Positions 1 to 10,439 of a DNA stretch of 64,000 nt are shown here, one piece after another (within the stretch, counting starts at the first letter, position 1; every line of letters begins with the position of its first letter). Origin of the DNA: Gordius sp. MW1 (Eukaryota > Nematomorpha > Gordioida > Gordea > Gordiidae). Position numbers and translations under genes: made by a program. The stretch is taken from the NCBI GenBank assembly GCA_964036665.1, contig OZ038527.1:5456001-5520000 (forward strand), read 5' to 3'. Below the pieces are notes generated by a model. That model saw only the letters and a list, made by a program, of their open reading frames with translations, made no database searches and had not been told where the DNA came from.

Positions 1-800
1 CAAGTTTATAGCTTTTATTAAAGCCTACTCGTCTTCCTTGATCAATGCAACGTAAATCTTTTGTGGCTTATTTTGTATTTGTTTTTTTAACTTGCGATGT
101 GTATTTGTAAGCTTTAATAAAGGTAATTTATTGCAAAATTTTATAGATTTTTTTGGTAAATGAATGATTTTTGAAGTTTTGAATATATATTTTTGTTGTG
201 TCCATAGTATTAGGAACGTCTAATATAAAGCAGGTCATTTGTTTTAGACTTACTTTTTGATGTATTTTGTTATAATCTGATTATAATAAAATTTTGATAT
301 ATTAAATAATATGTCTTCATCTTCCTCTTTAAAAAAGCCAAGTAATCTAACAGATTTAAAATATAAGCTTGTTATAATTTGCGATTGATTCTTTTAATAA
401 AAATGCGGGGGAATATATAGAACGAGAGAATTGTCTGCCTATTTAAAAAAACCAAAGGCATTTTTCCGAAACGTCATGAATGGGTGAGATCTATTAAAAT
501 GAAAAATAGAGATGTCATATTTTCCCTAATGCAAGGATTAAAGTTTAGCATAAAAAAGATTTGTTTTGTGTAATAAAAAAAAAGTAAGTTGTTTCTTTCA
601 CGCTTAAATATAAATTGTTTACTACACTAAAGTTGAACCACGGTTAGTTTAATTTAACCAGACTTAATTATTATAAATCAATTTTAATTATATAAACACC
701 TTTACGAAAACCACATGTTGCAACTATCGCTATAAATTTCCTTTCGTATAGTTTTTTTTGAAAGAGGTTAATTTATTGATATAAATTGATTTAATATAAT
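1..800. other. AT-rich non-coding flank, no gene seen
   Basis: No supported coding region. A segment at 308-386 recurs in the same orientation at 1305-1381 (both begin with a TATGTCTTCAT motif and end near TTATAA(A/T)TTGCG), so this flank probably belongs to an old dispersed repeat. Nothing else is recognisable. Confidence 0.5.
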
Positions 801-1381
801 TCCTGTCGGCCTAAGTACGACCGACGGGAAAAGACCAGACGGGCTAACGCTCATACCTTGGTCCCGCGGTCTAAATCTCACTTGGGATTTTACTACGGTC
901 GACATCTTCGCCCCCTCAAACTCTTCCCCTGACCTTATAATCAACGCAGAGAGGAAAAAGACCGAAAAATATTCCACTCTCACCAATACAGTTTTCATCC
1001 CCGTGGTGGCTACCACTATTGGAAACCTAGGTTCAGAGGCTCTCGCTTTCCTCAAACTAATCGGGAAAGCTATGACGAATTCTTATTTAGAACCTAAGGA
1101 ATTCTTCTACATCAGGCAAAAGATCACTATGGAAATCGTCAAATCTAACACGATTTCCATACATGGATCAATGCCATCCAATTAGATTTTAACGCGTTTT
1201 CTTTTTAGTATTTTATTTACCAATGTATTTTACCCATGTGATACCAATAACTTAATAAATCTTTATATCTGTAAAAAAAAAATAGTTTTATTAGTAAATT
1301 GAGTAATATGTCTTCATTTTCCCTCTTGGAAAAAAGCCAGGAAACCCAAAAGATTAAAATGAATTTTGTTATAAATTGCGT
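308..1381 (+). repeat. Pair of ~78-bp diverged direct repeats bracketing a retroelement fragment
   Basis: The copies are 308-386 and 1305-1381. They enclose the LINE-type coding fragment at 820-1185. They could be an ancient duplication or repeat remnants; divergence is too high to call them LTRs. Confidence 0.4.
820..1185 (+). pseudogene. C-terminal fragment of a LINE-type retroelement ORF
   Basis: An open plus-strand frame ends in a stop after SMPSN at 1185. It shows the run RPDGLTLIPW near its start, a TWDFT/VDIFAPS block, then KYSTL and a final IVKSNTISIHGSMP block. This order (PDG-T-IPW, WD-T-VDT-A, K-KY--L, F-P-A-ET-G, GNA-S--G) is the C-terminal region I associate with the reverse-transcriptase ORFs of invertebrate non-LTR elements. 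No RT catalytic core is present, so it is a 5'-truncated insertion. The minus-strand reading of the same DNA is a shadow. The element family is uncertain. Confidence 0.55.
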
Positions 1382-1559
1382 TATAAACGCTTGCAGGTTT
1401 TAAGGAACTCGCTCCCTGCGGGGTTGCCTTTTGGAATTTTTCTCTATCAACGCCTACCCTAAAACCAGTCCCTTACACATCCCACTATATACCTAAATTT
1501 AATTGGGTTTATTCGCAAGATTTATAAAAATTCCTAATTATAATCTTTGTGAAGAAAGG

Positions 1560-2045
1560 GAAACAAACGGATACCAACACCCCTAGTGAAAATAGCACAC
1601 AAACAACCTCAAATCATGGTCAAATGTCCTATCCTAATTCCGTCGCTGAACTAGTGAGGATGCTTCAAGAGCAGAATGTTCTCATCCGGGACGAAGTGCA
1701 AATTCTAATGCTAATATTGACAGGTTGATCGACTCCTTGATAGCGAATCCATCAAGCCCAAATCCTCCAGCTATAAATATCGTAGAGCCAGAAGCCCCCG
1801 AACCATCACCACAAGAAAAGGTCGAAGAGGTCTATGAAAAAGCCAGGAAATTAAAAGAACTCATCGCGACCTTCTCCACAAAAGTAACCACAAGAAACAG
1901 GAAGGAGACTCAGTACCTGTGCCTGGGTACTGACTCTCCACATTGAATCATCAATGACGCTCATCAATAACCATAGCGCGAATGACGACCCTGACAACCG
2001 TAATCAATTTCAATTGGGCTACGGCTGGGTTTCTTTCAGAAAAAA
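1560..2045 (+). pseudogene. gag-like ORF, left palindrome arm
   Basis: Starts with KKGKQT-like basic residues, then an ELVRMLQEQNVLIRDEV helix and an EPSPQEKVEEVYEKARKLK block followed by LIATF. The frame breaks near 1700 and 1945. The downstream text NFNWATA(G/R)VSF is shared with the minus-strand copy at 4307-4810 and with the related ORF at 5671-6360. The coiled N-terminus and later RG-rich tail fit a retroelement nucleocapsid-type protein. I cannot assign the superfamily. Confidence 0.5.
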
Positions 2046-2055
2046 TGCTCTGGGG

Positions 2056-3148
2056 GGAGGTGAAATTTTTTTAATTGCTAAACCATTTTGTATAATATTT
2101 TACTGGTGATATAAGATATATATAAATAGATACATACACGCATAATCATTAAAAAAAATACATGTAATATTTTAACGGGCAAGTGTTCTTTTAAGAACAG
2201 ACAAAAAAAGATCTTTTTATATGCTTGCAAGCAAATTATCATTAGTTATTATACATTTAAAATGACCAACATTTTGTTAGTAATATAAATATAAATACCA
2301 TCCTTTTCATTATAACATTGAATGGAACAAACCAGAGTTTTTTCTATAGAACAAACGATTCAGTTGCAATTGACCAAAGAGCAAATAACAAATAAATGTC
2401 TACGAAAATGCATTTGTCGATTATGTGTGCATCTAATCCTAACCCAAACCCTAACCTAAAACCCCGACCTAAAACACTAACCTTAACGTTTTCGTCTCTG
2501 TAAACCCCTCTCAAGGAACATTTTCGTTAAATATTCATAGACATTCATAGATATTTGGTCAGTTAAACTTTGGTCGAATGCACCGATACGAGAACAATCA
2601 TTCACATCTTCACCTGTTGCATAATTAAAATTATTCCAAATTAAATCATATTTACCATCTTTTTTATTAGGCTTTTCCTTATTACTAAAGTAGTGTAAAA
2701 GAGTACTTTTATATTTACCAGACATCTGCAATTCAAAATAAGCATATTATACCAATTCAAAACAAACAATAGAATCTATTATTAATAATAATTCTTTTTT
2801 AGTTTATAAGTAAGATAGTGATTAATAATTCTAAAAGCATTTATTTATGTTTAGTTACCTATTGATATTTTTTAATTAAAGATAATTTGTAACTTTAAAG
2901 ATTGTAAAAAATGCCTATTAAAAACACGTTTAAATTAGGGTTCACAGATGTTAAAAAATCATGTCTATGAATGATTTCCACCTTATTTGTAAAAAAATTT
3001 AATTTCGCCAATTTTCTATTTTTTTTATTGACAAATTAAAATAATTTATTGAATTTCAATTTTAGCCTATTAATATAATTTATGACTTCATGATGGAACT
3101 TGGGTTCATGCTTCAATCAAAACTCTCCTGGGGGGGGGTATTTGAAAA
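2056..3148. mobile_element. Inner AT-rich unit, full-length left copy
   Basis: Bounded by a G-run next to the gag break at one end and a G-run near 3130 at the other. Its inverted partner is 3467-4320. The left copy keeps 243 bp (2348-2590) missing from the right copy; the missing block is flanked by AGAACAA at 2348 and 2591. It contains a telomere-like stretch around 2432-2475 (CTAACC-type words) and the 82-codon ORF described separately. Confidence 0.5.
2483..2731 (-). CDS. Unrecognised 82-codon ORF in the inner palindrome unit
   Basis: Reads MQMSGKYKSTLLHYF at the start and ends in a basic tail (LQRRKR). Basic and aromatic-rich, with no signal peptide or membrane segment. The inverted partner near 3877-4020 keeps the first part of the same reading frame, with a stop at codon 5 (GKY followed by TAA) and then loses the rest through the 243-bp deletion. 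The conserved codon pattern between arms suggests it was once coding in a mobile element. Function unknown. Confidence 0.3.
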   Translation of the reverse strand: MQMSGKYKSTLLHYFSNKEKPNKKDGKYDLIWNNFNYATGEDVNDCSRIGAFDQSLTDQISMNVYEYLTKMFLERGLQRRKR

Positions 3149-3174
3149 AATCGGGCCAGCCAAGTGGGGGACGT

Positions 3175-3500
3175 GGATCCTTCATCCCCTGAGGAGAGCG
3201 GTACGCCCGAAGGCCCGACTCTCCAGGCTCCGACCAGCCTTTTAATGCGCCGCCTTACCCCTAATAGAGGCCTGCGCCTTTTTGAAGTTGTGGCGCGTTG
3301 AGCCGCCTCTGCTTCTACCAGGGTTAAGAAATAACTGTCGGCGATTGGGGACTACCTCCAAATGCGGAATATTCCAATCGTTCGCAAAAGATTTATCGTT
3401 CTTGATCGCCGTAGCCAAGGTTTCTTTCAGGGGGGAGCCCGGGCCCAGAAATTTCAAATACCCCCCCCCCCCCCCGGAGAGTTTTGATTGAAGTATGAAC
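3175..3500 (-). pseudogene. gag-like C-terminal fragment in the palindrome spacer
   Basis: Minus-strand reading contains KETLATAIKND, then RRQLFLNPGRSRGGS and NFKKAQASIRGK. This parallels the tail of the ORF at 5671 (RRQFFPSAGRGRG and NFKKGAPP), so it is the RG-rich C-terminus of the same protein family. It continues the minus-strand gag at 4307-4810, separated by the inserted inner unit 3467-4320. Confidence 0.5.
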
Positions 3501-4320
3501 TCAAGTTCCATCATGAAGTCATAAATTATATTAATAGGTTCAAATTGAAATTAAATAGATTATTTTAATTTGTCAATAAAAATATATAAAATTGGCGAAA
3601 TTAAATTTTTTTACAAATAAGGTGGAAATCATTCATAGACATCATTTTTAACATCTGTGAACCCTAATTTAAACGAGTTTTTAATAGGCATTTTTTACAA
3701 TCTTGAAAGTTACAAATTATCTTTAATTAAAAAATATCAATAGGTAAATAAACATAAATAAATGCTTTTAGAATTATTAAATCACTATCTTACTTATAAA
3801 CTAAAAAAGAATTATTATTAATAATAGATTCTATTGTTTGTTTTTTATTGGTATAATATGCTTATTTTGAATTGCAGATGTCTGGTAAATATTAAAGTAC
3901 TCTTTTACACTACTTTAGTAAAAAGGAAAAGCCTAATAAAAAAGATGTTAAATATGATTTAATTTGGAATAATTTTAATTATGCAACAGATGAAGATGTA
4001 AATAATTGTTCTGTAGAAAAAACTCTGGTATGTTCCATTCAATGTTATAATGAAAAGGATGGTATTTATATTTATATTACTAACAAAATATTGGTCATTT
4101 TAAATGTATATTAACTAATGATAATTTGCTTGCAAGCATATAAAAAAGATCTTTTTTTGTCTATTCTTAAAAGAACACTTGCCCGTTAAAATATTACATG
4201 TATTTATTTAATGATTATGCGTGTATGTATCTATTTATATATCACTTATATCACCAATAAAAATCAGTAAATATTATACAAAATGGTTTAAAAATTAAAA
4301 AAAAATTTAACCCCCCCCCC
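3467..4320. mobile_element. Inner AT-rich unit, internally deleted right copy
   Basis: Inverted copy of 2056-3148. It interrupts the minus-strand gag between the NFNWATARVSF block (4330) and the LATAIKND block (3430). C-runs at 3463-3478 and 4310-4322 mark its ends. It lacks the 243 bp present in the left copy; the junction at about 4010 retains a single TTGTTCT, consistent with deletion between short direct repeats. Confidence 0.5.
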
Positions 4321-4810
4321 CCTTCGGAGCATTTTTTCTGAAAGAAACCCTGGCCGTAGCCCAATTGAAATTTATGGCCGTCGCCAGGGTAGTCATTCTT
4401 GCAATAGTTTCTTTGATAAGAGGAAGAGGGGATTCGATGTCCAAGGAGTCCGTAATAAGGCATAGATATTGCGCCTCTTTGCGGTCACGTGCCGAGACTT
4501 TTGTAGGAAAAGTAGCGATTAGTTCCTTCAGTTTCCTCACTATTTCATAAACCTCTTCTATAAGTTCTTGAGGGGACGGCTCTGTGGTCTCGGGCTGCAT
4601 AATGTTTATGGCGGGAGGGGTGGTGCGGCCAGTTGGGTTAGCTAATCGATAAGGCGGTCGATACTGGCATTGGAATTTGAAACTTCGTCCCTAATCAGCG
4701 TGTTTTGCTCCTGGATCAATTTCACCAGCTCTGCGATGGAATTGGACGCCATTTAGCTTCCAGAGGAATTATTGGAATTGTTGCTAGGTGTTTGCTTTCC
4801 TTTCTTCATA
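4307..4810 (-). pseudogene. gag-like ORF, right palindrome arm
   Basis: Minus-strand partner of 1560-2045. It shows KKGKQT-type basic residues near 4800, then ELVKLIQEQNTLIRDEV and EPSPQELIEEVYEIVRKLK, ending at NFNWATARVSFRKNAPK where the inner unit begins. A stop and at least one frame change lie between the first two blocks. Confidence 0.5.
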
Positions 4811-5075
4811 AATCAATGAGGAATTTTCGATCAAAATCACGAGGGATACACACAAATTTTAGGTAATATAGTGGTATAATTACGGGACTGGTTGTAAGGG
4901 ACGAGCGTGTATAGCAAAATTCCCAAAACCTTTTTTTCGGTTACTTAATAGCAAAGTTTGAAGGGGAACCCTTTCCTAGAATCAAAACCGATTCCACAAC
5001 AGCCTACTACGTCCTTTAAAAAGGTGGGTCGTCAGAGAATATGGCATCCAATCCCTTATAGCAATTAGATATAAC

Positions 5076-5314
5076 GGCACCCGGTCAAAGTAGCATAGCA
5101 GAAAAATAGCAGCCAAATTGGTCAGAATTCATCTAGATTGGTCAGGACTTAACATAGAATTTAAGTTTTAACCTATAATTATGCAGTATAGGGTTAGGGT
5201 TAGGAATACATCAAAAATTCCCTCCCCATTTGAGATTTAATTCTAATATCTTGATAATCTAAAAAAATATTTTTCTGCTACTTTTTCATCATTCTGCTAC
5301 TTTGACGGGTATTC
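5076..5314. mobile_element. 239-bp MITE with 8-bp TSD GATATAAC
   Basis: GATATAAC occurs at 5068-5075 and at 5315-5322. The termini are inverted (ACCCGGTCAAAGTAGCA at the left, TGCTACTTTGACGGGT at the right). The interior has two TTAGGG-type words near 5188-5202. An 8-bp duplication and short inverted termini fit a hAT-type non-autonomous element. Confidence 0.75.
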
Positions 5315-5322
5315 GATATAAC

Positions 5323-5550
5323 ATTCAATGGACACCAACAACCGAAACGATTATGCCAGCAGAAGCTGGCTACCCCCTGAAAGATACACAGAACCGTCAA
5401 TCTTAACACAAGAACCTCCTATTGGCGAACCTTTACCTGACACTTTTCAGACGACGAACTGTTCGACTGGTCCACCTGGGTTGGGGACAACGACAACGAC
5501 GAAAACATAGATAGTGGGATAGGGACAGAAACCTAACTCTATCTGCGCAT
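5323..5550 (+). other. Short open stretch of unknown status between two retroelement relics
   Basis: A 60-codon frame starting at 5328 (MDTNNRNDY) is rich in Thr and Pro and ends TTTTTKT. No homology recognised. It continues the sequence interrupted by the MITE at 5076-5314 and may be retroelement-derived. I do not call it a gene. Confidence 0.25.
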
Positions 5551-5670
5551 AAACGCTTGCAGGTAATTAAGGAACTCGCTCCCTGAGGGGTTGCCTTTTG
5601 GAATATTTCTCTTTCAACGCTCATCCCTAAAACCACACATCCCACTAAATACCGAAATATTCGTCATCAC

Positions 5671-6500
5671 GTGATTATCGTCTATAAAACCACGGAATTG
5701 CCGGGGGGCATCATTCGCTTATTTTCCCAGTCTCACTATAGCCACTGCAACCTTCTGTCCACATTTTCCCCTTTTTACCTCCTTGTTACCTCTAAAATTT
5801 TTGTGTCCCCAGGGCCACCTTGTGGGAGTTATAACGCTGCTACACCTTTTGATACACCCGTGTCAAATCTAAAACCACCTGCAATTAATACTACACCTCC
5901 CGCTGATATTACACTAACTGCATCGGATAAAATGGAAGAAATTGTGGACAGGTTAGCTAGAAACCAAGAGCTTATGATCAAGGAAAATGAAGCGAATCGC
6001 AAAGCCAGCGAGTCGATGGTCCAACTTCTGGAAAAGATAACCGTAAATGATGGGAGCCCCACTTCGGTGACGGGGGCTTCCGAAGCATCGGGCTTAGATA
6101 TCCCTCAACGGTACAGATCCTCGCAGCACCGGACGGGTTGGGATGACATCCAGCTCCAAGGGTTCGAAGATCTTAGAGCGGACCCGGAGGCTTGCATAGC
6201 AAAGCGCGACAAACATGAAGCTAAATACGCGCTCATACCAATTGGTGACCCACTCAAAACACTATGTCTGGCGAGCAAGTTCAATTGGGCCACAGCAACC
6301 AGAACGGACGCGTCCTGGCTCAAAGAAATGAAATTTAAAGACGTGGAAGTTACTCATTAAGCCAGAAGGCAGTTTTTTCCGAGCGCTGGCAGGGGAAGAG
6401 GCAACACGAAGAGCCGCAACTTCAAAAAGGGCGCGCCCCCTGCCCAGAACTTTAAGAAGGGCGCGCCCCCTGCCCAGCGTTAGGAAGCGCCTATCAACAA
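5671..6500 (+). pseudogene. gag-like ORF with coiled N-part and RG/GAPPAQ-repeat tail
   Basis: The frame runs open to a stop at 6360 (after KDVEVTH) and clearly continues past it: RRQFFPSAGRGRG, then two NFKKGAPPAQ repeats up to about 6482. Upstream of the stop are a helical MEEIVDRLARNQEL stretch and the ALIPIGDPLKTLCLASKFNWATA block shared with the ORFs in the palindrome at 1.4-4.9 kb. The RGRG tail is nucleic-acid-binding-like. The stop at 6358 and the duplicated N-terminus in the right arm mark it as non-functional. Confidence 0.5.
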
Positions 6501-6791
6501 CGGCAAACACATGGGAAGTCGGGCCTTCGGGCTTACCGCTCCCACATTGCAACGCGGAGAAGAGGTCTCCTACCTGGCTAAAAAGTATCATATCTTTTCT
6601 CAGGGAGACACGCCGCATTATCTTCTCACCGTCGAACGAAGTACCCCCCTCGAGGCCCCTCCTACCTAATCGCCACCCAACTCGCCCGGTCGCTCCACAA
6701 GTCCCGACCAACCTAGCGAGGTGGCAGCCAGAACCAACTCAGCTGTTACGTCCCTCGGCGGGGAGCGGGCTCCGCATCACTATGCGCGGTC

Positions 6792-7043
6792 ATGAAAGCA
6801 CATAAATTGCTATTCAGCTGGGATAAACCTAACATAAACCAGGCGCCCACGGGACACGAAAAGCAAACGATTCTCGAAAGGATCGCCAGCTTACTTCACG
6901 GATATGGAGAGAGCAGGGTCGTTTCCCGCACTCCAGCGCTGGCCATCCGCTTAGCAACTTTCTTCATAGCCAAAAGTAACGGGGATGCAAGAGTTATAAC
7001 AAACATCCTGACGCATCGAAGAACTTCAAACCACATTCTCTAA
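6792..7043 (+). pseudogene. Unassigned 83-codon retroelement-internal ORF
   Basis: Starts MKAHKLLFSW and continues through ILERIASLLHGYGESRVV and AIRLATFFIAKSNGDARVI. It lies between the gag-like ORF and the inverted right terminus. It could be part of the polyprotein, but no RT, RNase H or recombinase motif was recognised. Confidence 0.25.
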
Positions 7044-7708
7044 AACTGGCAGCAATACCACTTACAGCCAAACAACTGTCAGTAATTTCTTCCATTTTAT
7101 CCGGTGCAGTTAGTGTAATATCAGCGGGAGGTGTAGTATTAATGCAGGTGGTTCTAGGTTTGACACGGGTGTATCAAAAGGTGTAGCAGCGTTAAAATTC
7201 CCAAATAGGTTACGTCTTGGTGTACGATCCGATTGTGACCGAGTTAAGGGCATACAATATAAGATTTAATATGCGAAAACAAGGTGGCCCCGGGGGACAT
7301 AAAAATTTAGAGGTAAAAAGGGGGCAAATGTGGACAGAAGGTTGCAAGGGCTATAGTGAGAGCTGTGAAAATAAACGAATGATGCCCCCAGGCAATTCCG
7401 TGGTTATATAGACGATAATCACGTGATAGGGACGAAAATTTAGGTATTTAGTGGGATGTGTAAGGGACTGGTTTTAAGGATGAGCGTTGATAAAGAAAAA
7501 TTCCAAAAGTCAACCTCTCAGGGAGCGAGTTATTTCGGTTAGAGTCAGTGGACGTCCACGTAATGTTAAAATGGAGATGTAAGAGGCGCAGGAGTCCGAA
7601 GCCGACGAAGGCTGCTATGGCTTCTTTGATGACTTGGGAGTTAGATCCCCTTTTTTAATACGAAGTATGCGGTGGCTGAATTAGTAACAATCTTTAGGAA
7701 CCTGTGAC

Positions 7709-8757
7709 CAGAGACCAGATTGCCCGGCCCGCTGCCCGAACACGCCCGGCCCGTGGGCTGGGCCGGGCAACTGTCTTAAATTTTTGTTTTAGGGCGGGCC
7801 CGGGCTGGCATGTTGAAGATAGGATTCGGGCTTAATGAGATTTTTTAAATAGTGTTATTTCGTTACTTTTTATTAAATTGCATAAAAATGCTAAAAAAAG
7901 TTAAGAAACTCGATTTCGCCTTGACAAAGTTTCTCCAAATAGCCTTTATTATTCCCTTATCATTCGTCGCTTTCGCTAAGTTACTACTTATTTTTATGAT
8001 AAAAAATTTCTATGCCTTTCTTTTTTTAAATTGCATTATTCTATTGATAAATTATTGTCTTTTTATCAAAAAAGTAAGTTTTAACAGGGCACAGATTGAC
8101 TAATTGAACTAATTTTATTCATTAAGAAGTTTATTTATTGGGAGGGCAAACGGGTTAACTCAAAAGGGGAGTATAATTTTGTTTATTGTAATATTATTTA
8201 TTAAATATGTTAAATTTAAATTAATTAAAAAAATTGCTACATAAATATTTTCATGGTCATCGGCTGCATTAAATTAATATTTTGCTATTATATGATATTT
8301 AAATGTTCCAACATGTTTGTCCCTTAATGCATTATCAATTACCTTATTAAAGTATTGTGACCTAAAGCGGTTTCGCCAGTGCTATCTGGCCAAGTTTTTT
8401 CGAAAGACCAAATCCTAACCTTTTTGACCTATTAGTATTAAAATTAAAGATTAAAAGTTTCATTTGAAAAAATCATTCGACTTTTAAATAATATAGGAAA
8501 TTAGATTTTATTTGTGATAATAAAATATTGCATATTTTTTTTTAAATGCCATTAATTTAATGTTTATATTTTAATAGGGGTCGATAGAATTTAAGATCGC
8601 ATAATTTCGGGCCTAACGGGCAAATTTAATATTTCGGGCCGGGCAGTTCGGGCAGCTTTAATGTTTCGGGCGGGCACCTAGAAGGTTCGGCGGGCAATGA
8701 ATAAAAATTGAACCGGGCCGGGTTCGGGTATAAAATTCCTAACAAATCTGACCTCTG
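7709..8757. mobile_element. Non-autonomous hAT element, 1049 bp, TSD CCTGTGAC
   Basis: Perfect 8-bp duplication CCTGTGAC at 7701-7708 and 8758-8765. Termini CAGAGACCAGATT at the left and AAATCTGACCTCTG at the right are inverted. GC-rich subterminal arrays of CCCGGCCC/GGGCCGGGC words sit at 7719-7815 and 8600-8740, in contrast to the AT-rich centre. The 83-codon hydrophobic frame at 7852-8103 has no recognisable domain and is probably fortuitous. The same design (GC-rich subterminal repeats) is seen in the hAT relic at 14393-17367. Confidence 0.8.
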
Positions 8758-9289
8758 CCTGTGACCGGAATAGAGCCTGTATAAATACCCATAAAGAGCT
8801 GCTACCGTTCACTGGCCATGCCCAGCCTATAAGGTTGCTGCGTCTTCAAACTTGATTGAGAACGAGTCGTTTGCTGTCGCGATACCGATGTGTTCCCTAG
8901 ACGCATCTATGTGTATCGTCACGTTTAATTCTTTGTAAAGCGGCAGAGTTTGATTGAGTACGGCCATTGTGCCCGCGAGTTTTCGAAGTCTTGGATGTCA
9001 CCAATGTTATGACCATCTTCTGGACTAATTCCAACTTTATATTATTATCGCCGAACAGTCGATGCAATGTTACGATTGAATAGTGGCGGAAATTCTATGG
9101 TGAGGCTGTAGATTAACGCTTGACATTCCGGTGAGATTGTAAAAGAAATAGTTTAACGCTTCCAGTAACGTATTACGTTTGTTATCGATCGTGTTCGCTA
9201 GGGCTAAGTATAAGATATCGGCTGCGTAAGTGAGGCGTTCTATGATCACTGGTGTGCACTTGATCGATCCTACGTCGGGTTTGAGAGTC

Positions 9290-9732
9290 ATCCCTAGATA
9301 CTCGATATGTGGTTCAAATGGTCTTGCGGAGAGGTACATTAGAGCGATAAAAGGTAAATTTTTTGCTAATAAAAAGTTGGGGGTAAACGACTCGTACTAA
9401 TGAGCATGCGAACGAGCCAGAACTTAACTAGAGGCATTAGTTCGGCTGAGGCAATGTTTAACCGCAGGATTCGTCAACGCTAGACCAGCTAAAGAGAACG
9501 ACTCGCGAGAAGGTTGAAGAATCCCTTTGGAAGCAAAAGAATTACAAGAACAGGTGGACACATGAAAGATGTTTCGAACCCAAGCAACCGGTATGGGTTA
9601 CACAACGACACAAGTCCGGGATGGAGGGACGTACTTATATACGCACAAACAAGCGCGACAACGTATGACGTCAACATAGACGGAAGTACAAGAAGGAGGC
9701 ATGGGGATCAACTAAGGGAAATAAAACAATAG
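9290..9732 (+). pseudogene. C-terminal end of a Ty3/Gypsy-type integrase
   Basis: Fragments appear in order across shifted frames: SNGLAERYIRAIKGKF (9313-9360), the integrase segment preceding the end of the catalytic core; LTRGISSAEAMFNRRIRQ (9424-9477), matching the SPAE-LFGRR-R block; KQPVWV (around 9580) followed by the C-terminal barrel; and YDVNIDGSTRRRHGDQLR (9664-9717), the classical RRH-DQLR ending of Gypsy pol. At least two frameshifts and stops near 9395 and 9480 make it dead. The preceding 8766-9290 may be older pol sequence but I cannot read it. Confidence 0.65.
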
Positions 9733-10439
9733 ATCAAGGTGCGGTCTTGGAAACATTTTAAATGACATAAGGGTTTCTAAACCATGACCGCTATGATGGA
9801 AGTCATCTTTAAATGGGGGAATAATATAATGTATTCAAATTGTGTTAATTGAATTGTAATTGTTTTATGTCCTCGAATGTGTATTCAATTAGTAAGGTTA
9901 ACCAATTAAGTATTATCTAATACACCTTTTTGTACTTAACGTATACTGTTGTTATCCCCGTGTGAATATATATAGTATTAGATGATTTAAAGAACTGCAC
10001 GTGTGACCCGAGACCCGACCCGATATCGGGTCGGGTTTGGGTTGAAAATTTGAATATGCTTTCGGGTCGGGTTGGATTAAAAGTGTCGGGTTAATGGTTA
10101 TGAATGATATTGCAGAATACACGGGACATATCTTTAAAAATAATGCTATTATGTATAATATTTTAATTGCTATGCAATTTATGGGCTCGTTTTTGGTTGT
10201 CCGTTGATGTCCGTTGTCCGTCCGTTACCCTATCTATTTGCATTGGGTATATTAGGTTATCGATTTTTTAAATTAATGCATGAAAAAGAGGTGCCCCACC
10301 CCTCATCTCTATCTCCCTCGCTTTCGGGCGGGGTCGGGTTTTAATTGCTACGTTAAATTAATGCATAAGTATATCTATATTTAAATTTTGGTAATTGCTA
10401 TGCAATTTAACTAGTTTTGGGGTTAGAATCCCGGAGTTT

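Larger units (their letters stand above)
1400..4925. repeat. Large imperfect palindrome carrying two gag-like ORFs in opposite orientation
   Basis: The left arm (about 1400-3148) is repeated inverted in the right arm (about 3467-4925), with a ~320-bp spacer. Matching landmarks: the GGAACTCGCTCCCTG-type terminus and TACCTAAATTT stretch at 1400-1500 against 4850-4935; gag-like ORFs at 1560-2045 (+) and 4307-4810 (-); and an AT-rich inner unit at 2056-3148 against 3467-4320. The inner unit sits inside both gag copies at the same place, so it was inserted before the palindrome formed or was duplicated with it. Confidence 0.7.
5560..7545 (+). mobile_element. Inverted-repeat-bounded retroelement relic with gag-like ORF
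   Basis: The left end (5560-5990) is repeated inverted at the right end (about 7060-7545). Shared landmarks: the CTCGCTCCCTGAGG-type terminus, the TCACGTGATTATCGTCTAT block (5675 against 7396), and a gag segment including GATATTACACTAACTGC (5908 against 7110). The core of about 1.07 kb encodes the gag tail and an unassigned ORF. Inverted termini are a hallmark of DIRS-type YR retroelements, but no YR or RT domain is visible, so the class is open. A foldback rearrangement of an LTR element is the alternative. Confidence 0.5.

Noticed and set aside
9070..9339. 89-codon minus-strand frame
   Set aside because: The plus strand of the same DNA reads as Gypsy integrase (SNGLAERYIRAIKG), so the minus frame is a shadow.
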